64,000 nt of DNA, taken from an uncultured Caulobacteraceae bacterium (GTDB lineage Bacteria; Pseudomonadota; Alphaproteobacteria; Caulobacterales; Caulobacteraceae). A model generated the notes under the pieces. The model saw only the letters and a list, made by a program, of their open reading frames with translations. It ran no database searches and was not told where the DNA came from. How positions within the stretch are numbered: the first letter of the stretch is position 1; every line of letters starts with the position of its first letter. The translations under genes and the position numbers were made by a program. This document shows positions 17,177 to 26,079 of this stretch, in pieces. The DNA lies in contig CAIXWN010000080.1 in assembly GCA_903923135.1 (NCBI GenBank), positions 1 to 64,000 on the forward strand, written 5' to 3'.

Positions 17177-18367
17177 ATGAACAAGGTGCTCGATCGGTCC
17201 GAACTCGAAGCCATGGTCAGGGCGGGCATGGCCCACGCCAAGGCCCACACGATCGACAAGGCGGCCAGTGTCCTGAAGCTGCCGGCGAAGAACTACTTCG
17301 ATCCGGCGATCTTCGAGGCCGAGGTGTCGAAGATCTTCCGCCGCGTGCCGCTGCTGCTGGCCGTCACGGCCGAAATGTCGAAGCCCGGCGACTTCAAGAC
17401 CCTGGAAGCCGCCGGCGTTCCTGTGTTGATCACCCGCGGCCAGGACGGCGAGGTGCGCGCCTTCGTCAACTCCTGCAGCCACCGCGGCACGGCCGTGGCC
17501 GTGGAGCCCACGGGCAACGCCCGGCGCTTCGTCTGCCCCTACCACGGCTGGACGTTCAGCCAGAAAGGCGAGTTGATGGGCGTCGCCTCGGCTGATGACT
17601 TCGGCGCGATCGACAAGTCCTGCTACGGCCTCACGCCCCTGCGGGTCACCGAACGGGCCGGGCTGATCTGGGGAATCCTCGATCCAGCCTCGACGCTGAG
17701 CTTCGACGCGTTCCTGGCCGGCTACGACAAGCTTCTGGAGCACTTCGGCTTCGCCGACTGGCACTTCTTCTCAAGCCGGGTGATCCCGGGGCCGAACTGG
17801 AAGATCGCCTATGACGGCTATCTGGATTTCTACCACCTGCCGGTGCTGCACAAGAACACCTTCGGCGAGGCGATGTCGAACCAGGCCAACTACTACGCCT
17901 GGGGTCCCCACCAGCGCGTGCAGGCGCCGACACGCGACCTTGAGGTGTTCGAGGAGACCCCGCCGGCCGACTGGCCTATGGACGCCATGCTCAACGGGGT
18001 CTGGACGATCTTCCCGCACGTCTCCATCGCCAGTTTCCAGGGTGGCGGCCGGGCGGTGATGATCTCGCAGCTGCTGCCGGGGGCGACGGTGGGGGAATCG
18101 ACCACCACCCAGATGTATCTCCTGGAAAAGGCGCCCACCGCCGAGCAGGCCGTCGAGGCCGAGGCGCAGTTCAAGTTCCTGGAATTCGTCGTCCAGGAAG
18201 AGGACTACACCACCGGTTTCCGGCAGCAGATCGCCCTGAAGAACGGCGGCCGCGACCACGTGCTGTTCGGCGAGAACGAGGGCGGCGCCCAGCGGTTCCA
18301 TCAGTGGGTCGACCGGATCATCCACACCGGGGACGACCAGCTCGAAGCCCTGTTCGCCGCCGGCTGA
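17177..18367 (+). CDS. Rieske-type oxygenase alpha subunit, short branch (RO4)
   Basis: This 396-residue protein is about 50-75 residues shorter than the other four. It has a Rieske motif CSH-x17-CPYH, iron ligands in LDFYHLPVLH with the usual Asp at the bridging position, and a probable distal carboxylate in QEEDYTTGF. It belongs to a different branch from RO1, RO2 and RO5, being closer to monooxygenase-like alpha subunits. It is the only Rieske gene on the plus strand, inside an operon with SDR1, an NTF2 protein, an ABM protein, SDR2 and SDR3. TAAGGAAT precedes the ATG. No reductase is encoded in the operon. The substrate is unknown. Confidence 0.9.
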   Translation: MNKVLDRSELEAMVRAGMAHAKAHTIDKAASVLKLPAKNYFDPAIFEAEVSKIFRRVPLLLAVTAEMSKPGDFKTLEAAGVPVLITRGQDGEVRAFVNSCSHRGTAVAVEPTGNARRFVCPYHGWTFSQKGELMGVASADDFGAIDKSCYGLTPLRVTERAGLIWGILDPASTLSFDAFLAGYDKLLEHFGFADWHFFSSRVIPGPNWKIAYDGYLDFYHLPVLHKNTFGEAMSNQANYYAWGPHQRVQAPTRDLEVFEETPPADWPMDAMLNGVWTIFPHVSIASFQGGGRAVMISQLLPGATVGESTTTQMYLLEKAPTAEQAVEAEAQFKFLEFVVQEEDYTTGFRQQIALKNGGRDHVLFGENEGGAQRFHQWVDRIIHTGDDQLEALFAAG

Positions 18368-18374
18368 CACCGCC

Positions 18375-19142
18375 ATGGCCCGCTTGCAGGACAGGGTGGC
18401 CCTCATCACCGGCGGCGCCTCGGGGATCGGCGCGGCGGCGGCGCGCCTGTTCGCCGCGGAAGGCGCCCGGGTGATCGTCGGAGACGTGCAGGCCGACCTG
18501 GGATCGTCTGTGGCCGAGGCGTGCGGCGGGCTGTTCCTGCATCTGGACGTCGCCCACGAGCCGGACTGGCGAAAGGCCGCGGCGACCATCCAGGACCGCT
18601 ACGGGCGGCTGGACGTGGTGTTCAACAACGCCGGGGTGGTCTCCGGCCGCTCGATCGAGGACCTGGATCTGGCCACATGGGACCGGATCATCGGCATCAA
18701 CCTGACCGGCGTCATGCTCGGCTGCCAGACCGCCATCCGCCTGATGAAAGCCAATCCGGAGGGGCCCAGGGGCTCGATCATCAACACCGCCTCCACGGCC
18801 GCCTACGCCGCCATCCCCGGCGATCCGGCCTATTCGGCGACGAAGAGCGGCGTGCGACTGCTGAGCAAGGCCGTGGCCGTGCATTGCGCCCGGGCGGGCT
18901 ACGCCATCCGCTGCAATTCCCTTCACCCGGGCGCCACCGACACCGCCATACTGGCCCCGGCCCTGCAGGCCGCCCCGCAGATGATCGACGCCTTCAACCG
19001 CATGTCGCCCATGGGTCGGATGGCTCAGGCCTCGGAGGTCGCCGCGGTGGCCCTGTTCCTGGCCTCGGATGACGCCAGCTATGTCACCGGCGCCGAATAT
19101 CTGGCCGACGGCGGCATGATGGCCGGCCATCCGGGAATCTGA
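18375..19142 (+). CDS. Short-chain dehydrogenase/reductase, classical type (SDR2)
   Basis: This 255-residue protein is separated from RO4 by seven bases. The motifs are complete: TGGASGIG (12-19), NNAG (84-87), Ser140, Tyr153 and Lys157 in YSATK. The acidic GDVQAD segment at the end of the second strand favours NAD over NADP. The C-terminal YVTGAEYLADGGMM is the family's usual substrate-side ending. It resembles 3-alpha/3-beta-hydroxysteroid- and cis-dihydrodiol-dehydrogenase-like SDRs, but specificity cannot be read from sequence. It probably acts right after RO4. Confidence 0.9.
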   Translation: MARLQDRVALITGGASGIGAAAARLFAAEGARVIVGDVQADLGSSVAEACGGLFLHLDVAHEPDWRKAAATIQDRYGRLDVVFNNAGVVSGRSIEDLDLATWDRIIGINLTGVMLGCQTAIRLMKANPEGPRGSIINTASTAAYAAIPGDPAYSATKSGVRLLSKAVAVHCARAGYAIRCNSLHPGATDTAILAPALQAAPQMIDAFNRMSPMGRMAQASEVAAVALFLASDDASYVTGAEYLADGGMMAGHPGI

Positions 19143-19190
19143 TCCGCCTGAATCCAAACCAAGAAACCGACAACGACAGGGAGATGCGTC

Positions 19191-19988
19191 ATGGGACGTC
19201 TGCAGGGCAAGGGCGCCGTGGTGCTGGGCGCCGCCGGGGCCGGAAACATGGGCCAGGTGATCGCCAAACGCTTCGCGGACGAAGGCGCCAAGGTGATGGT
19301 GGCTGGCCGCAACGACGCCGAGCTGGCGCGCTTCAGCGCCGAGATCGGCGCGGAGTGGGCCCACTGCGACATCACCAGGCGTGACGAGGTGTTCGCTCTG
19401 GCGGCGACGGCCAGGACCAGGCTCGGCAATGTGCAGGTGGGCGTCAACGCGACCGGTTGGGGGTTGCTGAAGCCGTTCCTCGAAAACACTCAGGAGGAGC
19501 TGGAGGCGATGACCGCCCTGCAGTTCATCGGCCCGTTCTTCTTCTATCAGGCGATGATCGAGGCCATGGACGGGGGCGGCTCGATCATCCAGATCAGTTC
19601 GGCCACGGCGACGATCATGCTCAACGACCACGCCGCCTATATGGGCGCCAAGGCGGGCGCCGACCATGTGATCCGCTGCGTGGCCAATGAGTTCGGGGCC
19701 CGCGGCATCCGCGCCAACTCCATATCCCCCGGTCTGACTGACACCCCGATGACCGCAGGCGCCAAGGCCACGCCGGGAGTCTATGAGGCCTTCGCCGCCG
19801 CCTATCCTCTCGGACGGGTGGGCACTTCCGAGGACATCGCCGCCGCCGCAGTGTGGCTGGCCAGTGACGAGTGCTTCATGACCGGCCAGAACCTGCAGGT
19901 GAACGGCGGGTTGACCCTGCGGCGCAACCCCAATCGTGACGAGATCACCGCCAGCGTGATGGCCCACATGAAGGCCGGCGCCCAGTAG
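19191..19988 (+). CDS. Atypical short-chain dehydrogenase/reductase (SDR3)
   Basis: This 265-residue SDR closes the RO4 operon, 48 bases after SDR2, with a GGGAG ribosome-binding site. The catalytic triad is present (Ser137, Tyr150, Lys154 in YMGAK). The cofactor loop is altered to GAAGAGNMGQ instead of TGxxxGIG, and the NNAG motif is replaced by VNATGWG. A basic residue in AGRND after the second strand suggests NADP(H). Such changes are seen in enoyl-reductase-like and other divergent SDRs. It may be a reductase or an isomerase-type partner rather than a simple alcohol dehydrogenase. It ends 24 bases before the convergent membrane-protein gene. Confidence 0.82.
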   Translation: MGRLQGKGAVVLGAAGAGNMGQVIAKRFADEGAKVMVAGRNDAELARFSAEIGAEWAHCDITRRDEVFALAATARTRLGNVQVGVNATGWGLLKPFLENTQEELEAMTALQFIGPFFFYQAMIEAMDGGGSIIQISSATATIMLNDHAAYMGAKAGADHVIRCVANEFGARGIRANSISPGLTDTPMTAGAKATPGVYEAFAAAYPLGRVGTSEDIAAAAVWLASDECFMTGQNLQVNGGLTLRRNPNRDEITASVMAHMKAGAQ

Positions 19989-20012
19989 GGGGCCGCGCCT
20001 GGCCGGCCGGTT

Positions 20013-20387
20013 TCAGGCCTGGTCCCGCCCTCCGGCGGAAGGCTCAAAGGCCTTGACGGTGAGAAACAGGCCGAGCGCCGCGAGGATGCCCAGGCCGATA
20101 TACGCGCCCACGCTGGCGGTCGCCTGCGGCCCGCCGGGAAAGAACAGCCGGTAGAGGCCGGCCAGGAGCCCGACCCAACCGGTCAGCGTGATCAGGACGG
20201 GCCACTGCCGCGACCACGCCGAATGCGCGCGCAGGATGCAGAGTCCGGCGACGAACAGCAGCGCCCCGTTCAGGTAGACCGCCGCCGCAGGCAGCCCGAC
20301 CCAGATGCGCATGTTCGCCGCCTCCGAGGCGGCGATGACGGTCAGGGTCGGCCCCAGGATCGCGGCAATGCTTCTGGCGTCGGCCAT
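20013..20387 (-). CDS. Small integral membrane protein of unknown function
   Basis: This 124-residue hydrophobic protein has three to four predicted membrane helices, including GALLFVAGLCILRA, VLITLTGWVGLLAGLYRLFF and a last one near YIGLGILAALGLFLTV. There are no catalytic motifs. The ATG at 20387 has GGGAG at a good distance; the ORF-track start 17 codons upstream has no support. It faces the end of the RO4 operon and is divergent from the aminotransferase gene, so it is probably transcribed alone. I do not recognise the family. Confidence 0.65.
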   Translation of the reverse strand: MADARSIAAILGPTLTVIAASEAANMRIWVGLPAAAVYLNGALLFVAGLCILRAHSAWSRQWPVLITLTGWVGLLAGLYRLFFPGGPQATASVGAYIGLGILAALGLFLTVKAFEPSAGGRDQA

Positions 20388-20525
20388 CGGTAAGACTCCC
20401 GTTCCCTGACATTCGCCATTCTGTCGCATTCCGCCCATCGCGGCTTGATGCGCCTCAACACCGCCGGTGGAGGAACGCCGCGGAACACTGGCGCGCCGCG
20501 CGGCGATCCCCTACGAAACGCCGCC

Positions 20526-21746
20526 ATGACCGACTGGACCCATCACTACGCCACGCGCGCCTCGCGCATGGCCGCCTCGGAAATCCGCGAGCTGCTCAAG
20601 CTGCTGGATCAACCCGACATCATCTCCTTCGCCGGCGGCATCCCGGACCCGGACCTGTTTCCCAAGGCCGAGATCGCCCGGGCCTATGCCGAAGTGCTCA
20701 ACGACCCGGAACGCTCGGCCGCGGCCCTGCAATATTCGGTCAGCGAGGGTTATGCGCCGCTGCGCGCCTGGCTGGCTGGCTACATGGGCGACCTCGGTGT
20801 TCCCTGCGCGCCGGAGAACATCCTGATCACCAACGGTTCACAGCAGGGGCTGGACTTCATCGGCAAGTTGTTCATCTCGCCGGGCGACACGGTGCTGGTC
20901 TCCTGGCCGACCTATCTGGGCGCGCTGCAGGCTTTCAACAGCTATGAACCGCGCTTCGACGTCCTGCCCGGACCGGAAAACAACCGCAGTGCCGGCAGCT
21001 ATGGGCCGCCCGGCGGTGGCGGGGCGAAGTTCGGCTATGTGATGCCGGAGTTCCAGAACCCCACCGGATCCAGCCTGAACCTGGCCGAGCGCGAGACCCT
21101 GCTCGACGCGGCCGAGGCGATGGACATCCCCCTGGTGGAGGACAGCGCCTATGAGACCCTGCGGTACGACGGCGAGCGGGTTCCCTCGCTGCTGGCCCTG
21201 GCGGCGGCCCGGTCGGGTGGAATCGACGCCTGCAAGGTTCTCTATATGGGCACCTTTTCCAAGAGCATCGTACCGGCGCTGCGGGTAGGCTGGATCGCCG
21301 CGCCGCGGGCGGTGATCGACAAGCTGGTGCTGATGAAACAGGCCAGCGACCTGCATGTGAGCACGCTCAACCAGATCGTCATGTACGAGGTCGCCTCGCG
21401 CATTCTGGGCGAGCACACCGCGCAGATCCGCGAGGTCTACCGGGCGCGACGCGACGCCACCCTGGCGGCCCTTGCGGCCTTCATGCCGCCTGGCGTGAGT
21501 TGGACGCCGCCCGAGGGCGGCATGTTCATCTGGTTGACCCTGCCGGAAGTCATCGACGGGGCGGCGCTGCTTGAGCGGTGCATCAAGGAGGCGCGCGTGG
21601 CCTTTGTGCCCGGCGCGGCGTTCTTCGCCGACCGTTCGGGACGCAACACCATCCGCCTGAGCTTCTCGCTGAACCCCGAGGCCAAGGCGGCCGAAGGCGT
21701 CAGGCGGATCGCGGCGATGATCCGCACGGTGCTGGCCGGCCAGTAG
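20526..21746 (+). CDS. PLP-dependent class I/II aminotransferase (2-aminoadipate/aromatic type)
   Basis: This protein of about 406 residues has the fold-type I aminotransferase pattern: N-terminal FAGGIPDPDLFP, the cofactor stretch ITNGSQQGLD, the aspartate region PEFQNPTGSSL, and the PLP-binding lysine at about residue 246 in GTFSKSIVPALRVGW. The sequence is closest in style to LysN-like 2-aminoadipate and aromatic aminotransferases, which share FAGGxPxxxxFP. It transfers an amino group to a 2-oxo acid; the physiological substrate is uncertain. The ATG at 20526 gives the usual family start. It lies between accessory genes but shows no operon link to them. Confidence 0.85.
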   Translation: MTDWTHHYATRASRMAASEIRELLKLLDQPDIISFAGGIPDPDLFPKAEIARAYAEVLNDPERSAAALQYSVSEGYAPLRAWLAGYMGDLGVPCAPENILITNGSQQGLDFIGKLFISPGDTVLVSWPTYLGALQAFNSYEPRFDVLPGPENNRSAGSYGPPGGGGAKFGYVMPEFQNPTGSSLNLAERETLLDAAEAMDIPLVEDSAYETLRYDGERVPSLLALAAARSGGIDACKVLYMGTFSKSIVPALRVGWIAAPRAVIDKLVLMKQASDLHVSTLNQIVMYEVASRILGEHTAQIREVYRARRDATLAALAAFMPPGVSWTPPEGGMFIWLTLPEVIDGAALLERCIKEARVAFVPGAAFFADRSGRNTIRLSFSLNPEAKAAEGVRRIAAMIRTVLAGQ

Positions 21747-21787
21747 CGTCCGGGAGGACCGCCCCCGGAGCGTCGCCGTCCGGGCCC

Positions 21788-23197
21788 CTAAAGCCCCCGC
21801 GCCGCTTCACCTTCCGCGATGTAGCGTTCGATCATGTGGTGCAGATGCCGGATACGCATCTCGGTGTAGCGGCCGAAATGCACAAGGCCGTTGCCTGAGG
21901 CGCGAAGGCCCTCCTGGACGAAGGGCAGATTGCCCATGTCCTGTTCGAAGATGCCGGCCAGGCCGCCGAGTTCGGTCGCGGCGCTCCAGGGTTCGTCGAC
22001 CCCCAGTTCGTGCACCGGCGCCGGCTTGGGACGCGGGCCGTCCTTGGGGCAGCGCTTGAGCAGGATGACGTCCATGACGCCCATTTCCGGATCGCGGCCG
22101 TAGGGGCGCCACCGATAGACAAGGTTGGGGTTGTGACCGGCCCAGAAGCTCATGTTCGGCCAGACGTTGTAGAGCAGGGCGTCGCCCAGTTCGGCGTCGG
22201 AGCAGGCCGAATAGTCGTGGCCGTCCTCGGCGCCGAGCGCCTTGCGCTGCTGTTCAGCGGCGAAGGCCCGGGCAGTCATGCCCTCGGGCACCTGGGTCTG
22301 GCCGTCCTCGAAGCCGCGGCGGCGGCCGCCGCCCGTCTGGCCGCTCATCGCCTGGATGATCTCGGTGGGTGTGTAGTTCTCGTCATAGACGAAGGGGCTG
22401 GGCACGCCCGAGGCCGAGAACTGCCGCGAGATGAAGTCGCTGAAGATGTCGTACTGGCTGTTGGCGTCGGCCAGGAACGGCAGGATCTGCGGATGGGTGG
22501 TGATGGAGTGATGGCTTTCCATGAACGCCTCGGCCAGAGCCTTCCAGTTGCAGCGGCAGACCTTGGCCACGTGCACCGCCTTGTAGCGGTCAGGATAGTT
22601 GTAGCGTTCGAAATGCTCGGCCATGACGCCGATGGTGTCCATCAGCGGCTTGGCGTTCGGGTCCGGATTGATGAACACGAAGCCACCCCAGGTCCCCACG
22701 CGCGCCTGCGGCAGACTGAGGTCCTTGCCTTCCCACTGCGGAAAGTCCCAGCCGATGGGGTTGTCCTTGAAGGTGCCGTCATTGTTCCAGGCGATGCCGT
22801 GATAGGGGCAGCGGAACTCGTCCTTGCAGCCGTTCAGCGTGACCAGTTTTCGGCCGCGGTGCAGGCAGGTGTTGTAGTACGCCCGGATGTCACCGGCGGC
22901 GGTGCGGGCGACGATGAAGGATTTGCCGACGATGTCATAGATCACGTAGTCGCCGGGGTTGGGGATTTCCTCCTCGCGGCAGGCCATCTGCCAGACCTTC
23001 GACCAGACGTGGTCGACTTCCTTCTGGAAGTATTCGGCGCTGTAGTAGCGGGAGGCCGGCACCGGATCGACGCCGATCTCGGGGACAGGGCCCTGGCGCA
23101 GATGATCGGGGATCGGCCGGGTGTCGCGGCACAGGATGTCCTCGTAGGATTCCGACGGGTGCCGGTCGGGACGATAGGGGGCGTTGGATCCGTCCAT
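21788..23197 (-). CDS. Rieske-type ring-hydroxylating oxygenase alpha subunit (RO5)
   Basis: This 469-residue protein has a Rieske motif CLH-x16-CPYH, identical in spacing to RO1. The iron-site segment is ESHHSITTH, and the distal carboxylate lies in FEQDMGN. It resembles RO1 throughout (shared THPQILPF and DQDMGNLP/EQDMGNLP stretches), so the two are probably paralogues with related substrates. The bridging position is Glu. The ORF track adds 61 spurious N-terminal residues. The ATG at 23197 has GAAGGAAA upstream. It is the last gene of a DUF35 / thiolase-like / RO operon, only 11 bases after the thiolase stop, which suggests oxygenation of a CoA-pathway-derived compound. Confidence 0.9.
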   Translation of the reverse strand: MDGSNAPYRPDRHPSESYEDILCRDTRPIPDHLRQGPVPEIGVDPVPASRYYSAEYFQKEVDHVWSKVWQMACREEEIPNPGDYVIYDIVGKSFIVARTAAGDIRAYYNTCLHRGRKLVTLNGCKDEFRCPYHGIAWNNDGTFKDNPIGWDFPQWEGKDLSLPQARVGTWGGFVFINPDPNAKPLMDTIGVMAEHFERYNYPDRYKAVHVAKVCRCNWKALAEAFMESHHSITTHPQILPFLADANSQYDIFSDFISRQFSASGVPSPFVYDENYTPTEIIQAMSGQTGGGRRRGFEDGQTQVPEGMTARAFAAEQQRKALGAEDGHDYSACSDAELGDALLYNVWPNMSFWAGHNPNLVYRWRPYGRDPEMGVMDVILLKRCPKDGPRPKPAPVHELGVDEPWSAATELGGLAGIFEQDMGNLPFVQEGLRASGNGLVHFGRYTEMRIRHLHHMIERYIAEGEAARGL

Positions 23198-23208
23198 GGT
23201 CGTTTCCT

Positions 23209-24351
23209 TCAGGCTTCGAGGATGGCGACGGCCGAGAGGCCGGGGGCCCCGTAGACCTGGCTGTAGCCCAGCCGGGCGTCGGCGACCTGACGGCCCTCCG
23301 CCCGGCCGCGCAGCTGCTGTACGTTTTCGTAAACCTGGCGCAGGCCCGACGCGCCGATCGGCTCGCCACAGGCCAGGCAACCGCCGTCGGTGTTCATCGG
23401 CAGCCGCCCGTTCAGGCGGGTGACGCCTTCGGCCAGCCAGGCTTCCTGCTCGCCGTCGGCGCAGAAGCCATTCTCGGCCATGTGCATGATTTCGGCGCCC
23501 GATTCAGTGTCCTGGATCTGGGCGACGCTGATGTCTTCGGGGCCGACGCCAGCCATCTCATAGGCGGCCTTGGAAGCCAGCACCGTCGGGGCCACGCCGC
23601 GCTCGACATCAAGCGACGGGGCGAAGACCTCGAAGGAGCCGCGGGGGCGCGTGCGCACCGCCGCGCCGCGCACCTTGGGGCCGGTCAGGCCCAGCTCGCG
23701 CATCTTCCGGTCGGAGGCCAGGATCATCGCCACGCCGCCCTCGGCCGGCGAGCAGAACATGAACTTGGTCAGCGGGTCGGAGACCATCTGGCTGTTGAGC
23801 ACGGTGTCGAGATCGACCGCCTCGCGACGCCAGGCGTGCGGCGTGACAACGCCGTTCTCGAAGGCCTTTACGGCGACCCGTCCCAGGCTGGTGGCGCTCA
23901 CGCCGTGGAGCTCCATGTAGCGCCGGATCTTCATGGCGAAGAACTGGGTGGTGAGCATCATGCCGGTCTCGCCGTACCAGCGCGGCAGGCCCGAGGCTTC
24001 CGGATCGGCGTTGAAGGCGCCGCGGGGGTGTTTGTCGAAGCCCAGCACCACGCCGATGTCGAACTCGCCGGACTTGATCGCCCAATAGCCGGACAACAGC
24101 GACGAACCGCCGGTGGCGCAGCCGTTGGAGATGTTGATGAACTGGACCCCGGTGAGGCCCAGTCGCGGCAGGGCGGCGTCGGCGCTGCCGGCGGCCGACG
24201 AGCCGCCGAAAGCGAACTGCATGTCGGCCCAGTCGACGCCGGCGTCGGCGAGGGCCTCACGCACTGCATAGACCCCCTGGTCGAGGCCGGTCATGTCCGG
24301 CGTGCGGCCGAAGGCGTGGATGCCGGCGCCGACGATATGAACATCAGTCAT
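23209..24351 (-). CDS. Thiolase-superfamily (lipid-transfer / SCP2-thiolase-like) protein
   Basis: This 380-residue thiolase-fold protein has an N-terminal VHIVGAGIHAFGR and a nucleophile-region cysteine in NISNGCATGGS. The usual catalytic C-terminal GHP motif is GEP (GEPIGASG, His to Glu), and the second catalytic cysteine motif is replaced by YSQVYGAPG. Together with an adjacent DUF35 gene this matches the architecture of Ltp2-ChsH2-type side-chain-cleaving aldolases of steroid catabolism, or of acyl-CoA acetyltransferases paired with DUF35 partners. The retained Cys leaves thiolysis possible. AAGGAG precedes the ATG, and the DUF35 stop lies 21 bases upstream. It probably forms a complex with the DUF35 protein. 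Confidence 0.85.
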   Translation of the reverse strand: MTDVHIVGAGIHAFGRTPDMTGLDQGVYAVREALADAGVDWADMQFAFGGSSAAGSADAALPRLGLTGVQFINISNGCATGGSSLLSGYWAIKSGEFDIGVVLGFDKHPRGAFNADPEASGLPRWYGETGMMLTTQFFAMKIRRYMELHGVSATSLGRVAVKAFENGVVTPHAWRREAVDLDTVLNSQMVSDPLTKFMFCSPAEGGVAMILASDRKMRELGLTGPKVRGAAVRTRPRGSFEVFAPSLDVERGVAPTVLASKAAYEMAGVGPEDISVAQIQDTESGAEIMHMAENGFCADGEQEAWLAEGVTRLNGRLPMNTDGGCLACGEPIGASGLRQVYENVQQLRGRAEGRQVADARLGYSQVYGAPGLSAVAILEA

Positions 24352-24372
24352 GGTGGATCAGGCTCCTTGGGG

Positions 24373-24780
24373 TCAGGCCGGGCGGAAGGCGTAGGTGACG
24401 ACCTCGCCCCGGGTGGAGGTGGGGAACGCCTCGAGAGCGACCTTCATGGGCAGGCCGATCTTCAGGGTGGAGGGATCATCGACGAGAATACGGCCCTCGA
24501 CGATCACCTGACCGGCGAATTCCACATAGCCGACCGCGAAGGGCTTGAAGCTCTTGTCGTCGTCGTCGCCGATATAGGGCGGGGTCTTGGGACGGAAGCG
24601 CTGCACCGTGTAGGACCACAGCTTGCCTTCCGGGGCGAGTTCCACGGCGTCGTAGAAGGCGGCGTCGGCGCCGCGCGGCATGGGGAAGCGCATCTCGCCA
24701 TCGGTCTTGCGCCGTCCGGCGACCAGCACCGGCCCTCCGGCCTTTTCGACAAACACGCCGTCGGCGACAGCCACAACCAT
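24373..24780 (-). CDS. DUF35 OB-fold partner protein lacking zinc-ribbon cysteines
   Basis: This 135-residue protein has the DUF35 (ChsH2/PhlB-like) pattern: an N-terminal segment where a CxxC...CxxC rubredoxin-like zinc ribbon normally lies, then an OB-fold with LWSYTVQRFRPKTPPY and the C-terminal VVTYAF strand. Here the ribbon region reads LVAGRRKTDGEMRFP and contains no cysteine at all, so zinc binding is lost. DUF35 proteins partner thiolase-like enzymes and help bind acyl-CoA. The thiolase gene follows after 21 bases. The ATG at 24780 with GGGAGGG upstream is preferred over the start ten codons earlier. It is divergent from ccrM. Confidence 0.82.
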   Translation of the reverse strand: MVVAVADGVFVEKAGGPVLVAGRRKTDGEMRFPMPRGADAAFYDAVELAPEGKLWSYTVQRFRPKTPPYIGDDDDKSFKPFAVGYVEFAGQVIVEGRILVDDPSTLKIGLPMKVALEAFPTSTRGEVVTYAFRPA

Positions 24781-24908
24781 CTTCAACCCTCCCGAGGTCG
24801 CTATTTTCACCAGACCATACGGCCTTCCAGAAAAAAGTCATCCGTGTTTTTTTTACGCGCGCGCACTTTATTCTCAAATGCGTCTTCCGGTGATCCGTCC
24901 GCAAATGA

Positions 24909-26072
<1,164 letters not shown>

Positions 26073-26079
26073 CCGGCAG

